From contig CAMATZ010000023.1 of NCBI GenBank assembly GCA_945861275.1, positions 1 to 64,000 on the forward strand: a DNA stretch of 64,000 nucleotides. The letters are read 5' to 3'. Under the pieces are notes generated by a model. The model did no database searches, was not told where the DNA came from, and worked only from the letters and a program-made list of their open reading frames with translations. The first letter of the stretch is position 1, and the number at the start of each line of letters is the position of its first letter. The stretch comes from Bordetella parapertussis (GTDB lineage Bacteria; Pseudomonadota; Gammaproteobacteria; Burkholderiales; SG8-41). Below are positions 27,363 to 36,255 of the stretch, piece by piece. A program made the position numbers and the translations under genes.

Positions 27363-28133
27363 ATGACCGAACCCGGCATGCATAAAGGCGATGAGTTCGC
27401 CGGCAAAGTAGCGCTCGTCACAGGCGCTGCGCGCAACATCGGACGCGCGATCGCGTTATCTCTGGCCACGGGCGGCGCTAAAGTAGCGGTGAACACGCGC
27501 TCGAATATCGAGCAGGCGCGTGGCGTCGTCGATGAGATCAAGGCGTTGGGTACGGAGGGCGAGGCCTACGTCGCTGACGTCGCCGAGCCCGCCCAGGTAC
27601 AGGCAATGGTCGGCGCCGTGTTGAAGCGTTTCGGCCGCCTCGATATCCTGGTGCTCAATGCCGCTCTTCGCGAGCATGTGCATTTCGATGAAATCAGCTT
27701 CGAGGACTGGCGCCGCGTCCTGTCCACCAATCTGGACAGCGCATTCGTCTTCACCAAAGCCTGCCTGCCCGCGTTAAAGCTGGCGGGCGACGGACGCATC
27801 GTCACCTTCGCCGGCGTCACAGCGTTGCTGGGGCTCAAGGACCGCGTGCACGTCGCGGCGTCCAAACACGGGATCGTCGGGCTGACCAAGGCTCTGGCGC
27901 AGGATCTGGCGGAGTTTGGTATACGCGTGAACTGCATATCTCCCGGGCAGATCGATACCTCGCGCGCGCCCGGGCGCGAATTGCCCAATCGTGCGAGCAA
28001 TATTCCGCTCGGCCGCAGGGGCACGCCGTTCGAGATCGCCGGCATGGTGCGTAGTCTGTGCGGCCCGGCTGGCGCTTACGTGACCGGGCAGACGCTGCAT
28101 ATCAACGGCGGGCTCTCCAACTCGGGTATCTGA
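27363..28133 (+). CDS. SDR-family protein lacking the catalytic tyrosine
   Basis: 256-residue Rossmann protein with TGAARNIGRAIA near the N-terminus and the family end GAYVTGQTLHINGGLS. The active site is unusual: where YxxxK is expected it reads V164-A-A-S-K168, and the catalytic serine region is VTFAGVTA, so Ser and Tyr are both missing while Lys is kept. It may bind nucleotide without classical dehydrogenase activity. AAAGGAA ribosome-binding site. Downstream of the CMD-fold gene by 69 nt. Confidence 0.88.
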   Translation: MTEPGMHKGDEFAGKVALVTGAARNIGRAIALSLATGGAKVAVNTRSNIEQARGVVDEIKALGTEGEAYVADVAEPAQVQAMVGAVLKRFGRLDILVLNAALREHVHFDEISFEDWRRVLSTNLDSAFVFTKACLPALKLAGDGRIVTFAGVTALLGLKDRVHVAASKHGIVGLTKALAQDLAEFGIRVNCISPGQIDTSRAPGRELPNRASNIPLGRRGTPFEIAGMVRSLCGPAGAYVTGQTLHINGGLSNSGI

Positions 28134-28283
28134 CACCGCAGTCACGAATCCAGTCGCGGTCATCCGCACATCAATGTAACGCCAAGGTTCAGTCCAGCAG
28201 GCCCGAGTCCCAGGGCCGAGGGTGTCGCCTCGCGCCTGCGACAGACTGAATGTCCCCAACCGGTTTGAACGAAAAACAATCCC

Positions 28284-29249
28284 ATGCTCAAGCTCTCGTT
28301 ACCCGTCGCAGCCGCATCGGCGCTGCTCGCCTCCGGCATCGCCTGCGCGCAAGCCTACCCGTCCCGACCCGTGCGCATGCTGGTGCCCTCTGCACCCGGC
28401 GGCAGCCCGGATATCAACTCGCGTGAACTCGCGAACGAACTCAGCAAGCAGATGGGGCAGCAAGTGGTGGTTGAAAACCGCCCCGGCGCCAGCGGCATTA
28501 TCGGCTATGAGTTGCTGTTGCGCGCTACGCCCGATGGTTACACGTTAGGCTATATCTCAAACTTTATTGCCACCAATCCCAGCCTGTACTCGAAGCTGCC
28601 TTACAACTTTGCCAGGGATTTTCTGCCGGTCATCCGCTATTTTTCAGGCCTGAACGTGCTCACCGTGTCACCGTCGCTGCCGGTGCGTTCGGTAAAGGAA
28701 TTGATCGAACATGCCCGCGCCAACGCCGGCAAGTTGTCCTTTGGCAGTTCCGGGATCGGGGCGACGCCACACCTGTCGATGGAACTGTTTAAAAGCATGA
28801 CCGGCACCTCGATTGTTCATGTGCCCTACAAAGGCACTCAGCAAGCGGTCTCCGACCTCATCGGCGGCCAGATCGACATCTTGTGCGACAACATGGCGTC
28901 ATTGCTGCCGCTGGTGCGGTCCGGACGGTTGCGCGCTCTCGGCGTCACCTCGCTCAAGCGTTCAGCGGCATTGCCTGAACTGCCGACGCTCGACGAGGCA
29001 GGCATCCCGGGCTTCGAATTAACCGGCTGGTCGGGCTTCGGGGTACCGGCAGGTGTGCCGCGCGCTATCGTGCTACGGCTGAACGCAGAAATTAATAAGG
29101 CGCTGACTTCACCCGCTGTGCTCAAAGGCATTGCCTCGCGCGGCGGTACGCCACTGGGTGGAACACCTGAGCAATTCGCGGAACACGTGCGCAAAGAAAC
29201 CGAGAGACTGGGCAAGCTGATACGGACGGTGGGCATCAAGCCGCAATAA
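28284..29249 (+). CDS. Bug-family tripartite tricarboxylate transporter receptor
   Basis: Periplasmic binding protein (321 aa). Signal peptide up to ASGIACAQ, then YPSRPVRMLVPSAPGGSPDI, GQQVVVENRPGASGIIGYE, PDGYTLGYISNF, HVPYKGTQQAVSDLIGGQI. The ribosome-binding site is weak (AACGAAAAACAATCCC before ATG). It is followed by a di-haem peroxidase gene. The ligand loop SPDINSRE and the GIIGYE segment are close to the Bug protein at 44398-45357, suggesting those two are near paralogues. Confidence 0.94.
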   Translation: MLKLSLPVAAASALLASGIACAQAYPSRPVRMLVPSAPGGSPDINSRELANELSKQMGQQVVVENRPGASGIIGYELLLRATPDGYTLGYISNFIATNPSLYSKLPYNFARDFLPVIRYFSGLNVLTVSPSLPVRSVKELIEHARANAGKLSFGSSGIGATPHLSMELFKSMTGTSIVHVPYKGTQQAVSDLIGGQIDILCDNMASLLPLVRSGRLRALGVTSLKRSAALPELPTLDEAGIPGFELTGWSGFGVPAGVPRAIVLRLNAEINKALTSPAVLKGIASRGGTPLGGTPEQFAEHVRKETERLGKLIRTVGIKPQ

Positions 29250-29324
29250 ACGAACGTGCTCACACTGCGTCTTGTCCCCCTTCGGGATCGTCGCACTCAC
29301 CAAACACAGAGCAAGGCGTTGCAT

Positions 29325-30557
29325 ATGATGAATCCAAACACCCGTCAGGTGCAACGCACGGCGTTGCGTATCGCATGCGCAGCGCTCAGCGCGGTGTGCA
29401 CCCTGTTGCCCTGGGCCAGTGCGGCGGACGAGCGCGTCGTAACCAAACCTGTTTTCACCGACGGCGAGATCAGCATCATCCTCTCTCATGGACCGTGGCC
29501 GGCGCCCGCGCCGCCGGATTCGACCAACCGGGTATCGGGAAAACCGCACGCGATCGAGTTCGGCACGCTGCTGTTCTTCGATCAGCGCCTCTCCGGCCCC
29601 GCAACAAAATCCTGCGCCAGCTGCCACGTCCCGGAGCGCAACTGGACCGACAACCTGCGGCGCGGTGTGGGTGTGGCTGAGCTGGATCGCAACACGCCGA
29701 CGCTGATGAATCTCAGCGCCCGGCGCTGGTACGGCTGGGACGGCGCTGCCGATAGTTTATGGTCGCAAAGCCTGCGTCCGATTCTGGACCCGCGTGAGCT
29801 GGCCGCAACGCCGCGCCACGCGGCTCAATTGGTGCGCAGCGACAAAGAGCTATCCTGCCGCTATCGAAATACATTTGGCGCCTATCCGTCACCGACCGAC
29901 GACGAGGCCGTGTTCGTCAATGTGGGAAAGGCGCTGGCCGCCTTCCAGGAGACGCTGGCAAGCGGGCGCACGCCATTCGATCAGTTCCGTGACGCGCTGG
30001 CGCGGGCGGCACCGCCCGCCACCTGGAGTTATTCCGAGCCGGCGCAACGAGGACTCAAGATTTTCATCGGCAAGGGCGGCTGCACCACCTGCCATGCCGG
30101 CCCCAATTTCACCAGCGGCGCGTTCTTCAACACCGGCCTGTCGCGCTTTGCACCGCAAGGCAAGCCCGATCCCGGACGCCACGCGGGAATCGGGCAACTA
30201 CTGCAAAGCCGTTTCAATCTGCTGGGTTCCTACAATGACGACACCACAGGCGCCGGCACTGCGCACACCCGCCAGGCATCTATCGAGAAAGGAGGTTTCG
30301 GCGAGTTCAAGGTGCCGTCACTGCGTAACCTGATGCTGACTTCTCCCTATGGCCGCGATGGCAGCGTCGATACGCTCGCTGAGGTGGTGCGGCATTACGC
30401 CGGCCTCGATCCCGTTCGCCTGCATGCGAAGGACGGGCTGCCCGCCAAACCCCTAAACCTCAGCCCGCGCGAGCAGACTGATTTGGTGGTCTTCCTCGAA
30501 TCGTTGAGCACCTTCAGCAACCCCTGGCGCCCGGAGGACGGCGGGCGCTGCGAGTGA
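29325..30557 (+). CDS. MauG/cytochrome c peroxidase-like di-haem protein
   Basis: Exported c-type di-haem protein (410 aa) of the MauG/CcpA family, reducing peroxide or oxidising a partner. A Sec signal ends at LLPWASA. The two haem-binding sites are CASCH (in TKSCASCHVPERNW) and CTTCH (in KGGCTTCHAGPNF); the later conserved KVPSLRNLMLTSPYGRDGSV is the family C-terminal signature. ATG 29325 follows AAGG; a further in-frame ATG at 29328 is equivalent. The gene is the last of the GC-rich catabolic block before the accessory island. Confidence 0.93.
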   Translation: MMNPNTRQVQRTALRIACAALSAVCTLLPWASAADERVVTKPVFTDGEISIILSHGPWPAPAPPDSTNRVSGKPHAIEFGTLLFFDQRLSGPATKSCASCHVPERNWTDNLRRGVGVAELDRNTPTLMNLSARRWYGWDGAADSLWSQSLRPILDPRELAATPRHAAQLVRSDKELSCRYRNTFGAYPSPTDDEAVFVNVGKALAAFQETLASGRTPFDQFRDALARAAPPATWSYSEPAQRGLKIFIGKGGCTTCHAGPNFTSGAFFNTGLSRFAPQGKPDPGRHAGIGQLLQSRFNLLGSYNDDTTGAGTAHTRQASIEKGGFGEFKVPSLRNLMLTSPYGRDGSVDTLAEVVRHYAGLDPVRLHAKDGLPAKPLNLSPREQTDLVVFLESLSTFSNPWRPEDGGRCE

Positions 30558-30656
30558 CGGGTTTGCTGGTGCGCTGAGGGAGTTTTGAGAGTTTTAATCT
30601 ACTAATTAACTATAATGCTCAGATTGCCCACCTTCGCCTGATCAGTATAGGTTCAC

Positions 30657-31757
30657 GTGAAAAAGCTCTGGGAGTTTCCTGAAGAACATCAAGTGAAGCT
30701 GGTTGCCTCCTGCCTTTGCAAATACGGTCCGCTAATCGGTAAGATGTCGAGTCCGCACTCAAGCATCTTTACCTTTGATCAGGGCCCACAGGTTTCCCCA
30801 AGGTATGTTGTCGCGAAGGGGATACAGGTGGCAGCGGCAATGTCTACGGAGGAAAAGAGGAAATATTTCATCCGCGTACTTTGTGAAGTGAATAACGCCT
30901 ACGCGGTATGTCACCACCCATCGATTCAGCGCTTTTTCGACGTAGAGTTTGTTTGCGGTGTTCCGTTCCTCCTGTCACGCAAACGCAATGCCACCCTGCG
31001 CGATGTAATAGCTGGTACGCCACTCTCCGAATCCGAAGTGCTAAGCATCGCGGTTCAGATTGTTCATGCTCTCGCTTACTGCGCAAAGAAGGGAATAGTC
31101 TGTCACCAGGACTTGAAGCCGGAAAATGTATTCATTGACTTTTTTCGTGAGAGTCTCTCTGTGCCAACTTACCCGCTACGGTGTCGAATATTTATTGCCG
31201 ACTTCGAGTTAGCCAATGCTTATTTCGTCTTGCGTCATCCATATGGAAGCCGCCCGTATATGGCGCCCGAACAGTATGAAAAAGTGCAGGAAGGAGCGCT
31301 GCCGGATTTCTCGCGTGCTGACGTCTTTGCCGTTGGGGTGATCCTTTTCGAAATGCTGACCGGGGGTCTTCATCCGGTTGGAGAGCAAACCAGCTTGATT
31401 TGGCCAGCTCCTGCAGAAGGAAAGAGTCGCAAATGGTTGCGGGAAGATCCATGGAAGAAATGGCTGAAAAGCGGTGCGCCAACGGTTACTGATAACAATT
31501 GCGTAAATTCTGAGTTGCTTCTGATCGTTCAAGATTGCTTGAAGACTGAACGTAGCGAGCGCCTAACCAAAAAGGCGTTGGAAGCGTGCCTGCTTGAACG
31601 CCTTCGTATTGTGGACAAGAGCGCATTTGATACGCTATCGATGACACTCACCTACTTTGATCAACTCGCGGATAAGAGCGAAGAAAGTGGCTGGCCGTAC
31701 TATGCGGATCGGATTGTTAAACTCAATGAAGAATTTACCGATAGTGCCTCACTCTAA
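30657..31757 (+). CDS. Serine/threonine protein kinase-like protein
   Basis: 366-residue cytoplasmic kinase-fold protein with a GTG start and a TATAAT box about 40 nt upstream (30611-30616). Kinase landmarks are VVAK (probable ATP lysine), the catalytic loop H150-Q-D-LKPENV (HRD to HQD), D182-F-E (DFG to DFE), RPYMAPEQ and SRADVFAVGVILFEMLTGG. Asp152, Asn and Asp182 are retained, so phosphotransfer is possible, but the Gly-to-Glu change after DF is unusual. There is no membrane or sensor domain; the last 60 or so residues are helical. Base composition is more A+T-rich than the upstream genes. It converges on the LRR/CHAT operon. Confidence 0.88.
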   Translation: MKKLWEFPEEHQVKLVASCLCKYGPLIGKMSSPHSSIFTFDQGPQVSPRYVVAKGIQVAAAMSTEEKRKYFIRVLCEVNNAYAVCHHPSIQRFFDVEFVCGVPFLLSRKRNATLRDVIAGTPLSESEVLSIAVQIVHALAYCAKKGIVCHQDLKPENVFIDFFRESLSVPTYPLRCRIFIADFELANAYFVLRHPYGSRPYMAPEQYEKVQEGALPDFSRADVFAVGVILFEMLTGGLHPVGEQTSLIWPAPAEGKSRKWLREDPWKKWLKSGAPTVTDNNCVNSELLLIVQDCLKTERSERLTKKALEACLLERLRIVDKSAFDTLSMTLTYFDQLADKSEESGWPYYADRIVKLNEEFTDSASL

Positions 31758-32033
31758 TCCACACGCCAATCTATCATTGCACTGGACCTGCGCAAAAAAC
31801 CGCGCAGTTTGGTAAATTGAGCCTCGTTAGATTACACATATGCAAACTTCACTGTTTTTGAGCGTCTTGCGATCAATCACGGAATTTCATTAGGCCGTTC
31901 ATTCCGCGACCCTGCGTTTGATCTAACTAATTCCAGGCTCATAAGTTTTTCCTGCAACGTCACAGCACTCCTGAAATGGCGTTCATATAATGCGTATGAG
32001 AAAGATATTCGTGCACTGCTTAATATCTAGCTA
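31758..32033. other. Convergent intergenic region, A+T-rich
   Basis: No gene is seen. A small hairpin CTGCGC-AAAAAACC-GCGCAG at 31788-31807, followed by TTTGG, may serve as a weak terminator for the kinase gene. Confidence 0.35.
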
Positions 32034-32777
32034 TCAGTGAATAGTTAATTTTCCTTGTTCAATTTTGAATTTCTGGCGAGAGTCCTTCTTGATGTTGACG
32101 AACGGATCGCATTCCAGCGTGGTCAGCTTGGTCAGGCATCGCACATCAAGTTCGGTGATTTGGTTACTTGTGCAGCTGAGTGAGGTGAGCTGCGGGACAC
32201 GGTTAAGGTCGAGTTCGGTGAGGTTGTTGAAGTCGCACTTGATATCCGTAACTTCTGGCACGTTTGCAAGATCAAGTTCAGTGAGTTGGTTGTTAAGGCA
32301 GTAGAGCGCGGTAAGTTTCGGCACGTTTGAAAGGTCGAGCCTGGTTAGTTGATTGTCGTCGCACCAGAGGTGGGTGAGCTGCGGCACATTTGAAAGGTCG
32401 AGCTCAGTGAACCGGTTGGCAAATCCCCCCAGCACCCGGAGTTTCGGCACGTTGGATAAATCAATATGAGTTAACTGATTGTCGGCGCACCCGAGAAAGC
32501 GGAGATGCGGCACGTTGGATAGATCAAGATAGGTGAGCTTGTTGTTGTCACACCCCAGTGCGGCCAGATGCGGTACGTTGGATAGATCAAGCGCCGTGAG
32601 GTTGTTGCCTGCACAATCCAATTCGGTCAGGTGTGGCACGTTGGATAGGTCGAGCGCGGCGATCTCGTTATTACTGCATAGCAGCTTAACCAGGTCTGGA
32701 AATTGCAGGAGATCGAGTTCGGTGAGCTGTTCGCTGTTGCGCACAAGTTCAGTAATTTTATTTGCTGAGTCGTTCAT
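32034..32777 (-). CDS. Leucine-rich repeat protein (ten 21-residue repeats)
   Basis: 247-residue cytoplasmic LRR protein with no signal peptide. Ten consecutive 21-residue units follow the pattern LTxLDLSNVPxLxxLxCxxNQ, with a cysteine before the asparagine ladder position in most units, then a short charged cap (DPFVNIKKDSRQKFKIEQGK). Such solenoids bind proteins; the repeats are near-identical at DNA level (63-bp period), suggesting recent expansion. ATG 32777 is 15 nt after the CHAT gene stop on the same strand, so it is probably the last gene of the sigma - TM - CHAT operon. The partner is unknown. Confidence 0.9.
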   Translation of the reverse strand: MNDSANKITELVRNSEQLTELDLLQFPDLVKLLCSNNEIAALDLSNVPHLTELDCAGNNLTALDLSNVPHLAALGCDNNKLTYLDLSNVPHLRFLGCADNQLTHIDLSNVPKLRVLGGFANRFTELDLSNVPQLTHLWCDDNQLTRLDLSNVPKLTALYCLNNQLTELDLANVPEVTDIKCDFNNLTELDLNRVPQLTSLSCTSNQITELDVRCLTKLTTLECDPFVNIKKDSRQKFKIEQGKLTIH

Positions 32778-32792
32778 TCCATTTTCCGTTTG

Positions 32793-35621
32793 TTACAGCC
32801 AGTTTCCCATCAGAATAAAAGGTGCCCAAAAATAGGGATGGGCATATGGACGCTTAGGGTCTGGGCTATAGTCGAGTGCCTCAGGCGTGCGGGGGCGCAC
32901 TTTTCCCGGTGTCGATTCTGGCTTCGCATGCCGGCCATTTAGCAGAGCCAATTGCGCCTGGCGCAACGACTCTGCCTTTGTGAATTGTTTGTCCTGAAGG
33001 CGCTGATAAAGCTGGCTCATGAATATGGACGTGCTTTGGTCGACCACTGGCCATAGCGTAGCCAAGACCCCTTTGGCGCCCTGCTGTTGGGCAATGACGC
33101 CAAATCCTTCGATTTCCCGGCCATTCGCATCTCTGCCGCCGCCAAGCCCGGTTTCGCAGGCGGAAAGCGTAAACAAATCAACGTTGGAGAAGCGCCAGCC
33201 ACCGGTTCGAATATCGCCAAGCGTGAGTTGCTTTCCGTCGCCGAGCAAAAGAAACGAATTGATTTCTGTGCCCGGACTGAATCGAAAATGGCTGGCGATA
33301 TGGAGCAACTGGAATGGCCGCTGCGTCACGTCGCGCAGACGCTGTTCGGTGAACTGTTCGTCAAAATAAAGCTCGCCCGAGACCACACCGCTGTTGCCTG
33401 TACGCAGAATACTGTTGAGTTCTGCCCGTACTGCAGGCAGTGCTGCAAATTCACCAATCTTGCGTGTCACGCCCAGCCCAGCAACCTGCAACCGTAGCGT
33501 GGCCGCCTCGCGCAACCTGTCTTTCGCGACTTCGGTATAAACAGGCAATCGCCAACGCTCAATGAGATAACGCTCGCCATCGTGCAACGCGCCGAACGGG
33601 ATGTAACGCAGGACACCATCGAGCGATAACATCACTGTCTTCGCGCCAGCCTGCTCCAGATCGGCGGCGATGGGCGCCACCAGCACGCGGTAAAGGTCCT
33701 GCGCGGTAGCGCGAGGGTCTACGCCGGGATCACGCAGCAGGCGCCCGAATTCAGCAATCTTGCGGTTGAGTTCCTTGATTTCTATCGTACTGTGGCGTGC
33801 CAAGTGTACGCCTGGTGTGGTTACCAGCATGTTCACTCTACTGCCGGTGACGTAATAACGCACCAGAACAACATCAACACCCAATCCCCTGATTGTCGCT
33901 TGCAGTTGTTTGAAGTTTTCCGCACCGCTTTCGATTATGTCAGCTTGGCGTGCAGGTCCTTCTGCTTTAAACGAACTCTGCATTGCTTCCAAAAATGACT
34001 TGAATGCCGCCTGCGCCACTGCCAAATCTGCCAGCAGCGCTTGCTTGCGCCGCTGTTCTTCGGAGGTCAGGCCGGCCTTACTTTTTCGTTCTAGTGCTTG
34101 TTCTTCTGCGCCCAGCGCTGAAAGCCGTCCAGCTATTTGGTTGTATCGATCCATCCACGTTTTTTCTTGAGCGGTATAGCCGGCGCGCGTTTTGCGTGGA
34201 TCGGCGCCCGCCGCACGGCGTATGAACTCGAAATACTCGGATTCCTTGAGCATATCCAGCACTTGCTGGGCTTCGGCCAGGCGACCTTCATCGGTGAGCC
34301 ATTGGGCGAGTGTTTGATACACGAGCTCTACAGAGATCGTGTAACTTTGCATTGCCAAATCATCTATTCTTAACGAGCGTTCCCGCTGAGTCTGCTTGAT
34401 ATTAACGGCGCGCTTGGCCAGCGCAATGGCAAAACCCTTCTGATCACGGCGAAACATTTCTACAGCTAAATTTTCCAGGCTGATTGCCGTATCCGGGTGC
34501 TCAGGTCCACGTGCTTTTTCAAAAGTGGCAAGCGCCCGGATGAGTAAAGGTAAAGCTTCATCAAATTGTGCGAGATACCAATACGTCAACGCTAGATTGT
34601 TGAGGCTTTCAGCCGTATCCGGATGTTCAGGCCCAAGCACTTTTTCGCGAATGGCGAGCGCTTGCAACTTCAACGGCAACGCTTTGTCGTACTGGGCCAG
34701 TGCCGAGTAGATTTCAGCTAGACCACTCATGATATTGGCCGTAATTGGATGCTCGGATCCGCGTGCTTTTTCGTATATAGCAAGCGCCCGTATTAGCAAC
34801 GGTAAAGCCTTATCAAATTCTGCAAGATGCCAGTAGGTTGACGCCAGAATGTTGAGGCTTAGCGCTGTATCCGGATGTTGAGAGCCGAGCACTTTTTCGC
34901 GAATGGCAAGTGCTCGTATATTCAAGGGCAAAGCTTTGGCATGCTGGGCAAATGCAGAGTACGCGAGCGCAAGATTGTTCAGGCTTATGGCCGTATCTGG
35001 ATGCTCGGGACCGAGCACTTTTTCGCGAATGGCGAGAGCCCGTATATTTAATGGCAGCGCTTTGTCGTACTGGGCGAGCGCCGAGTAGGCGACCGCAAGA
35101 TTGTTGAGGCTTAATGCCGTAGCTGGATGTACGGGGCCGACAACTTTTTCGCGAACAGCAAGAGCCCGTATATTTAATGGCAACGCTTTGTCGTATTGGG
35201 CAAGCCGCCAATAGACTTCGGCCAGATTGTTAAGGATTGTTGCGGTAGCTGGGTGTTCAGGGCCGAGAGCTTTTTCGAGTATAGCGAGCACCCGTATAAG
35301 CAAAGGTAAAGCTTTGTCGTACTGGGCAAGCTGCCAATAGGTCGACGCAAGATTGTGGAGGCTTTCTGCTGCATCTGGATCTTCAGGGCCGAGCAACTCC
35401 TGATAAATAGCAAGTGCGCGTATTCGTAATGGTAGTGCCGCATTATGATTACTAGTTTCAGCAAATTTCTGCGCCGACGCTTCCAACTCGTTCGCCTTCT
35501 GTAATTCGTGAGTTACCGCGGCAGACCGGGACGTATTCGCGGCTCCGCTAGTGATCGCGTCCTGAGCGACAACAACGGTGGTCATCAGAACCGTCAGCAC
35601 CGCTAAGCACGCTAATTTCAC
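32793..35621 (-). CDS. TPR-CHAT protease
   Basis: 942 residues: a signal peptide or N-terminal anchor (MKLACLAVLTVLMTTVVVAQ), about nine 42-residue kinesin-light-chain-type TPR units (about 37-400; LGPEHPDTAxSLNNLA...YDKALPL), a helical linker (about 400-620), and a C-terminal CHAT (caspase HetF-associated with TPRs) domain. The Cys-His dyad is visible: His778 in HIASHFRF and Cys822 in LSACETGLGGG, followed by GFGVIAQQQGAKGVLATLWPV. It is a probable caspase-like peptidase, with TPRs as the substrate or sensor platform. The ATG overlaps the preceding gene by 4 nt (ATGA). The signal peptide implies a periplasmic or membrane-bound location. Confidence 0.94.
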   Translation of the reverse strand: MKLACLAVLTVLMTTVVVAQDAITSGAANTSRSAAVTHELQKANELEASAQKFAETSNHNAALPLRIRALAIYQELLGPEDPDAAESLHNLASTYWQLAQYDKALPLLIRVLAILEKALGPEHPATATILNNLAEVYWRLAQYDKALPLNIRALAVREKVVGPVHPATALSLNNLAVAYSALAQYDKALPLNIRALAIREKVLGPEHPDTAISLNNLALAYSAFAQHAKALPLNIRALAIREKVLGSQHPDTALSLNILASTYWHLAEFDKALPLLIRALAIYEKARGSEHPITANIMSGLAEIYSALAQYDKALPLKLQALAIREKVLGPEHPDTAESLNNLALTYWYLAQFDEALPLLIRALATFEKARGPEHPDTAISLENLAVEMFRRDQKGFAIALAKRAVNIKQTQRERSLRIDDLAMQSYTISVELVYQTLAQWLTDEGRLAEAQQVLDMLKESEYFEFIRRAAGADPRKTRAGYTAQEKTWMDRYNQIAGRLSALGAEEQALERKSKAGLTSEEQRRKQALLADLAVAQAAFKSFLEAMQSSFKAEGPARQADIIESGAENFKQLQATIRGLGVDVVLVRYYVTGSRVNMLVTTPGVHLARHSTIEIKELNRKIAEFGRLLRDPGVDPRATAQDLYRVLVAPIAADLEQAGAKTVMLSLDGVLRYIPFGALHDGERYLIERWRLPVYTEVAKDRLREAATLRLQVAGLGVTRKIGEFAALPAVRAELNSILRTGNSGVVSGELYFDEQFTEQRLRDVTQRPFQLLHIASHFRFSPGTEINSFLLLGDGKQLTLGDIRTGGWRFSNVDLFTLSACETGLGGGRDANGREIEGFGVIAQQQGAKGVLATLWPVVDQSTSIFMSQLYQRLQDKQFTKAESLRQAQLALLNGRHAKPESTPGKVRPRTPEALDYSPDPKRPYAHPYFWAPFILMGNWL
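34480..35450. repeat. 126-bp tandem repeats encoding TPR units
   Basis: The TPR-coding part of the CHAT gene consists of successive 126-bp (42-codon) units with long near-identical stretches such as the GAATGGCGAGCGC and TTTTTCGCGAA motifs recurring each period. Such DNA-level similarity suggests recent unit duplication or gene conversion and potential length variation between strains. Confidence 0.75.
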
Positions 35622-36244
35622 TGCTGGCGTACCGCTACCGATTCAATTACCAGTGTGCACCACACTCCGGCGGGCGGTTGTATGCGCCGGGTCTGCAGCA
35701 GTTCGAGCGCTTCGGGTGTCAGCCGTAAGCGAATCAATATGCGTTGCGGGTTCTCGAAAGACACCGCGTGCTCGACCCCAGCCTGCAACAATGCGCTCTG
35801 CCATTCCTGAGCAATCACCTTCGGTTCATTAACACGCAAAACGACTCTTTCGGCGGATGTGCCACCTCGCAATATGTCATGTTCAGACCGATTGCTCAGT
35901 TCAACGGTCTGCAAGTGCACAATGATGCCGAGGCCTAAAACAATAGCGATAGTTGCCATGACGCCTGCCGGATGAGCCAATGCCTCATAAAGCCTCTGCA
36001 ATGCCAGCATGAGACGCCAAATGCGTGGCTCAGCTCGCAGTAACCCTCGCTTATTGGCAGTGTCCACCAGTTTCTGAAAACCTGCCTCGGTGGTTTCGAA
36101 GGCTCGTTCCTGTGCGTGGCCAGGGCGCAGAACGGCTTTGCGTATGAGCTGTGCCTCGGCTAGGGTTGCCGAATCAACGGTGCCGTGCTGGCTGCGACCG
36201 GCCAGCGCATCCAGCCATTGTTGATCGTCCTCTTTTTCTGCCAT
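35618..36244 (-). CDS. Single-TM protein between ECF sigma and CHAT genes (candidate anti-sigma or regulator)
   Basis: 208 residues of unknown function. The N-terminal cytoplasmic part (about 1-88, beginning DDQQWLDALAGR) is charged and helical, one transmembrane helix lies near 90-112 (PAGVMATIAIVLGLGIIVHL), and a C-terminal domain of about 95 residues would be periplasmic. No zinc anti-sigma motif (HxxxCxxC) is present. It sits 11 nt after an ECF sigma gene and overlaps the CHAT gene by 4 nt. This position and topology are those of an anti-sigma factor or membrane signal relay, but this is inference from context. Confidence 0.85.
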   Translation of the reverse strand: MAEKEDDQQWLDALAGRSQHGTVDSATLAEAQLIRKAVLRPGHAQERAFETTEAGFQKLVDTANKRGLLRAEPRIWRLMLALQRLYEALAHPAGVMATIAIVLGLGIIVHLQTVELSNRSEHDILRGGTSAERVVLRVNEPKVIAQEWQSALLQAGVEHAVSFENPQRILIRLRLTPEALELLQTRRIQPPAGVWCTLVIESVAVRQQ

Positions 36245-36255
36245 GGCGGCGCCCT

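Noticed and set aside
32065-32740. CRISPR-like array
   Set aside because: The 63-bp period is explained by LRR codons without spacers; the 126-bp period at 34480-35450 is TPR coding.
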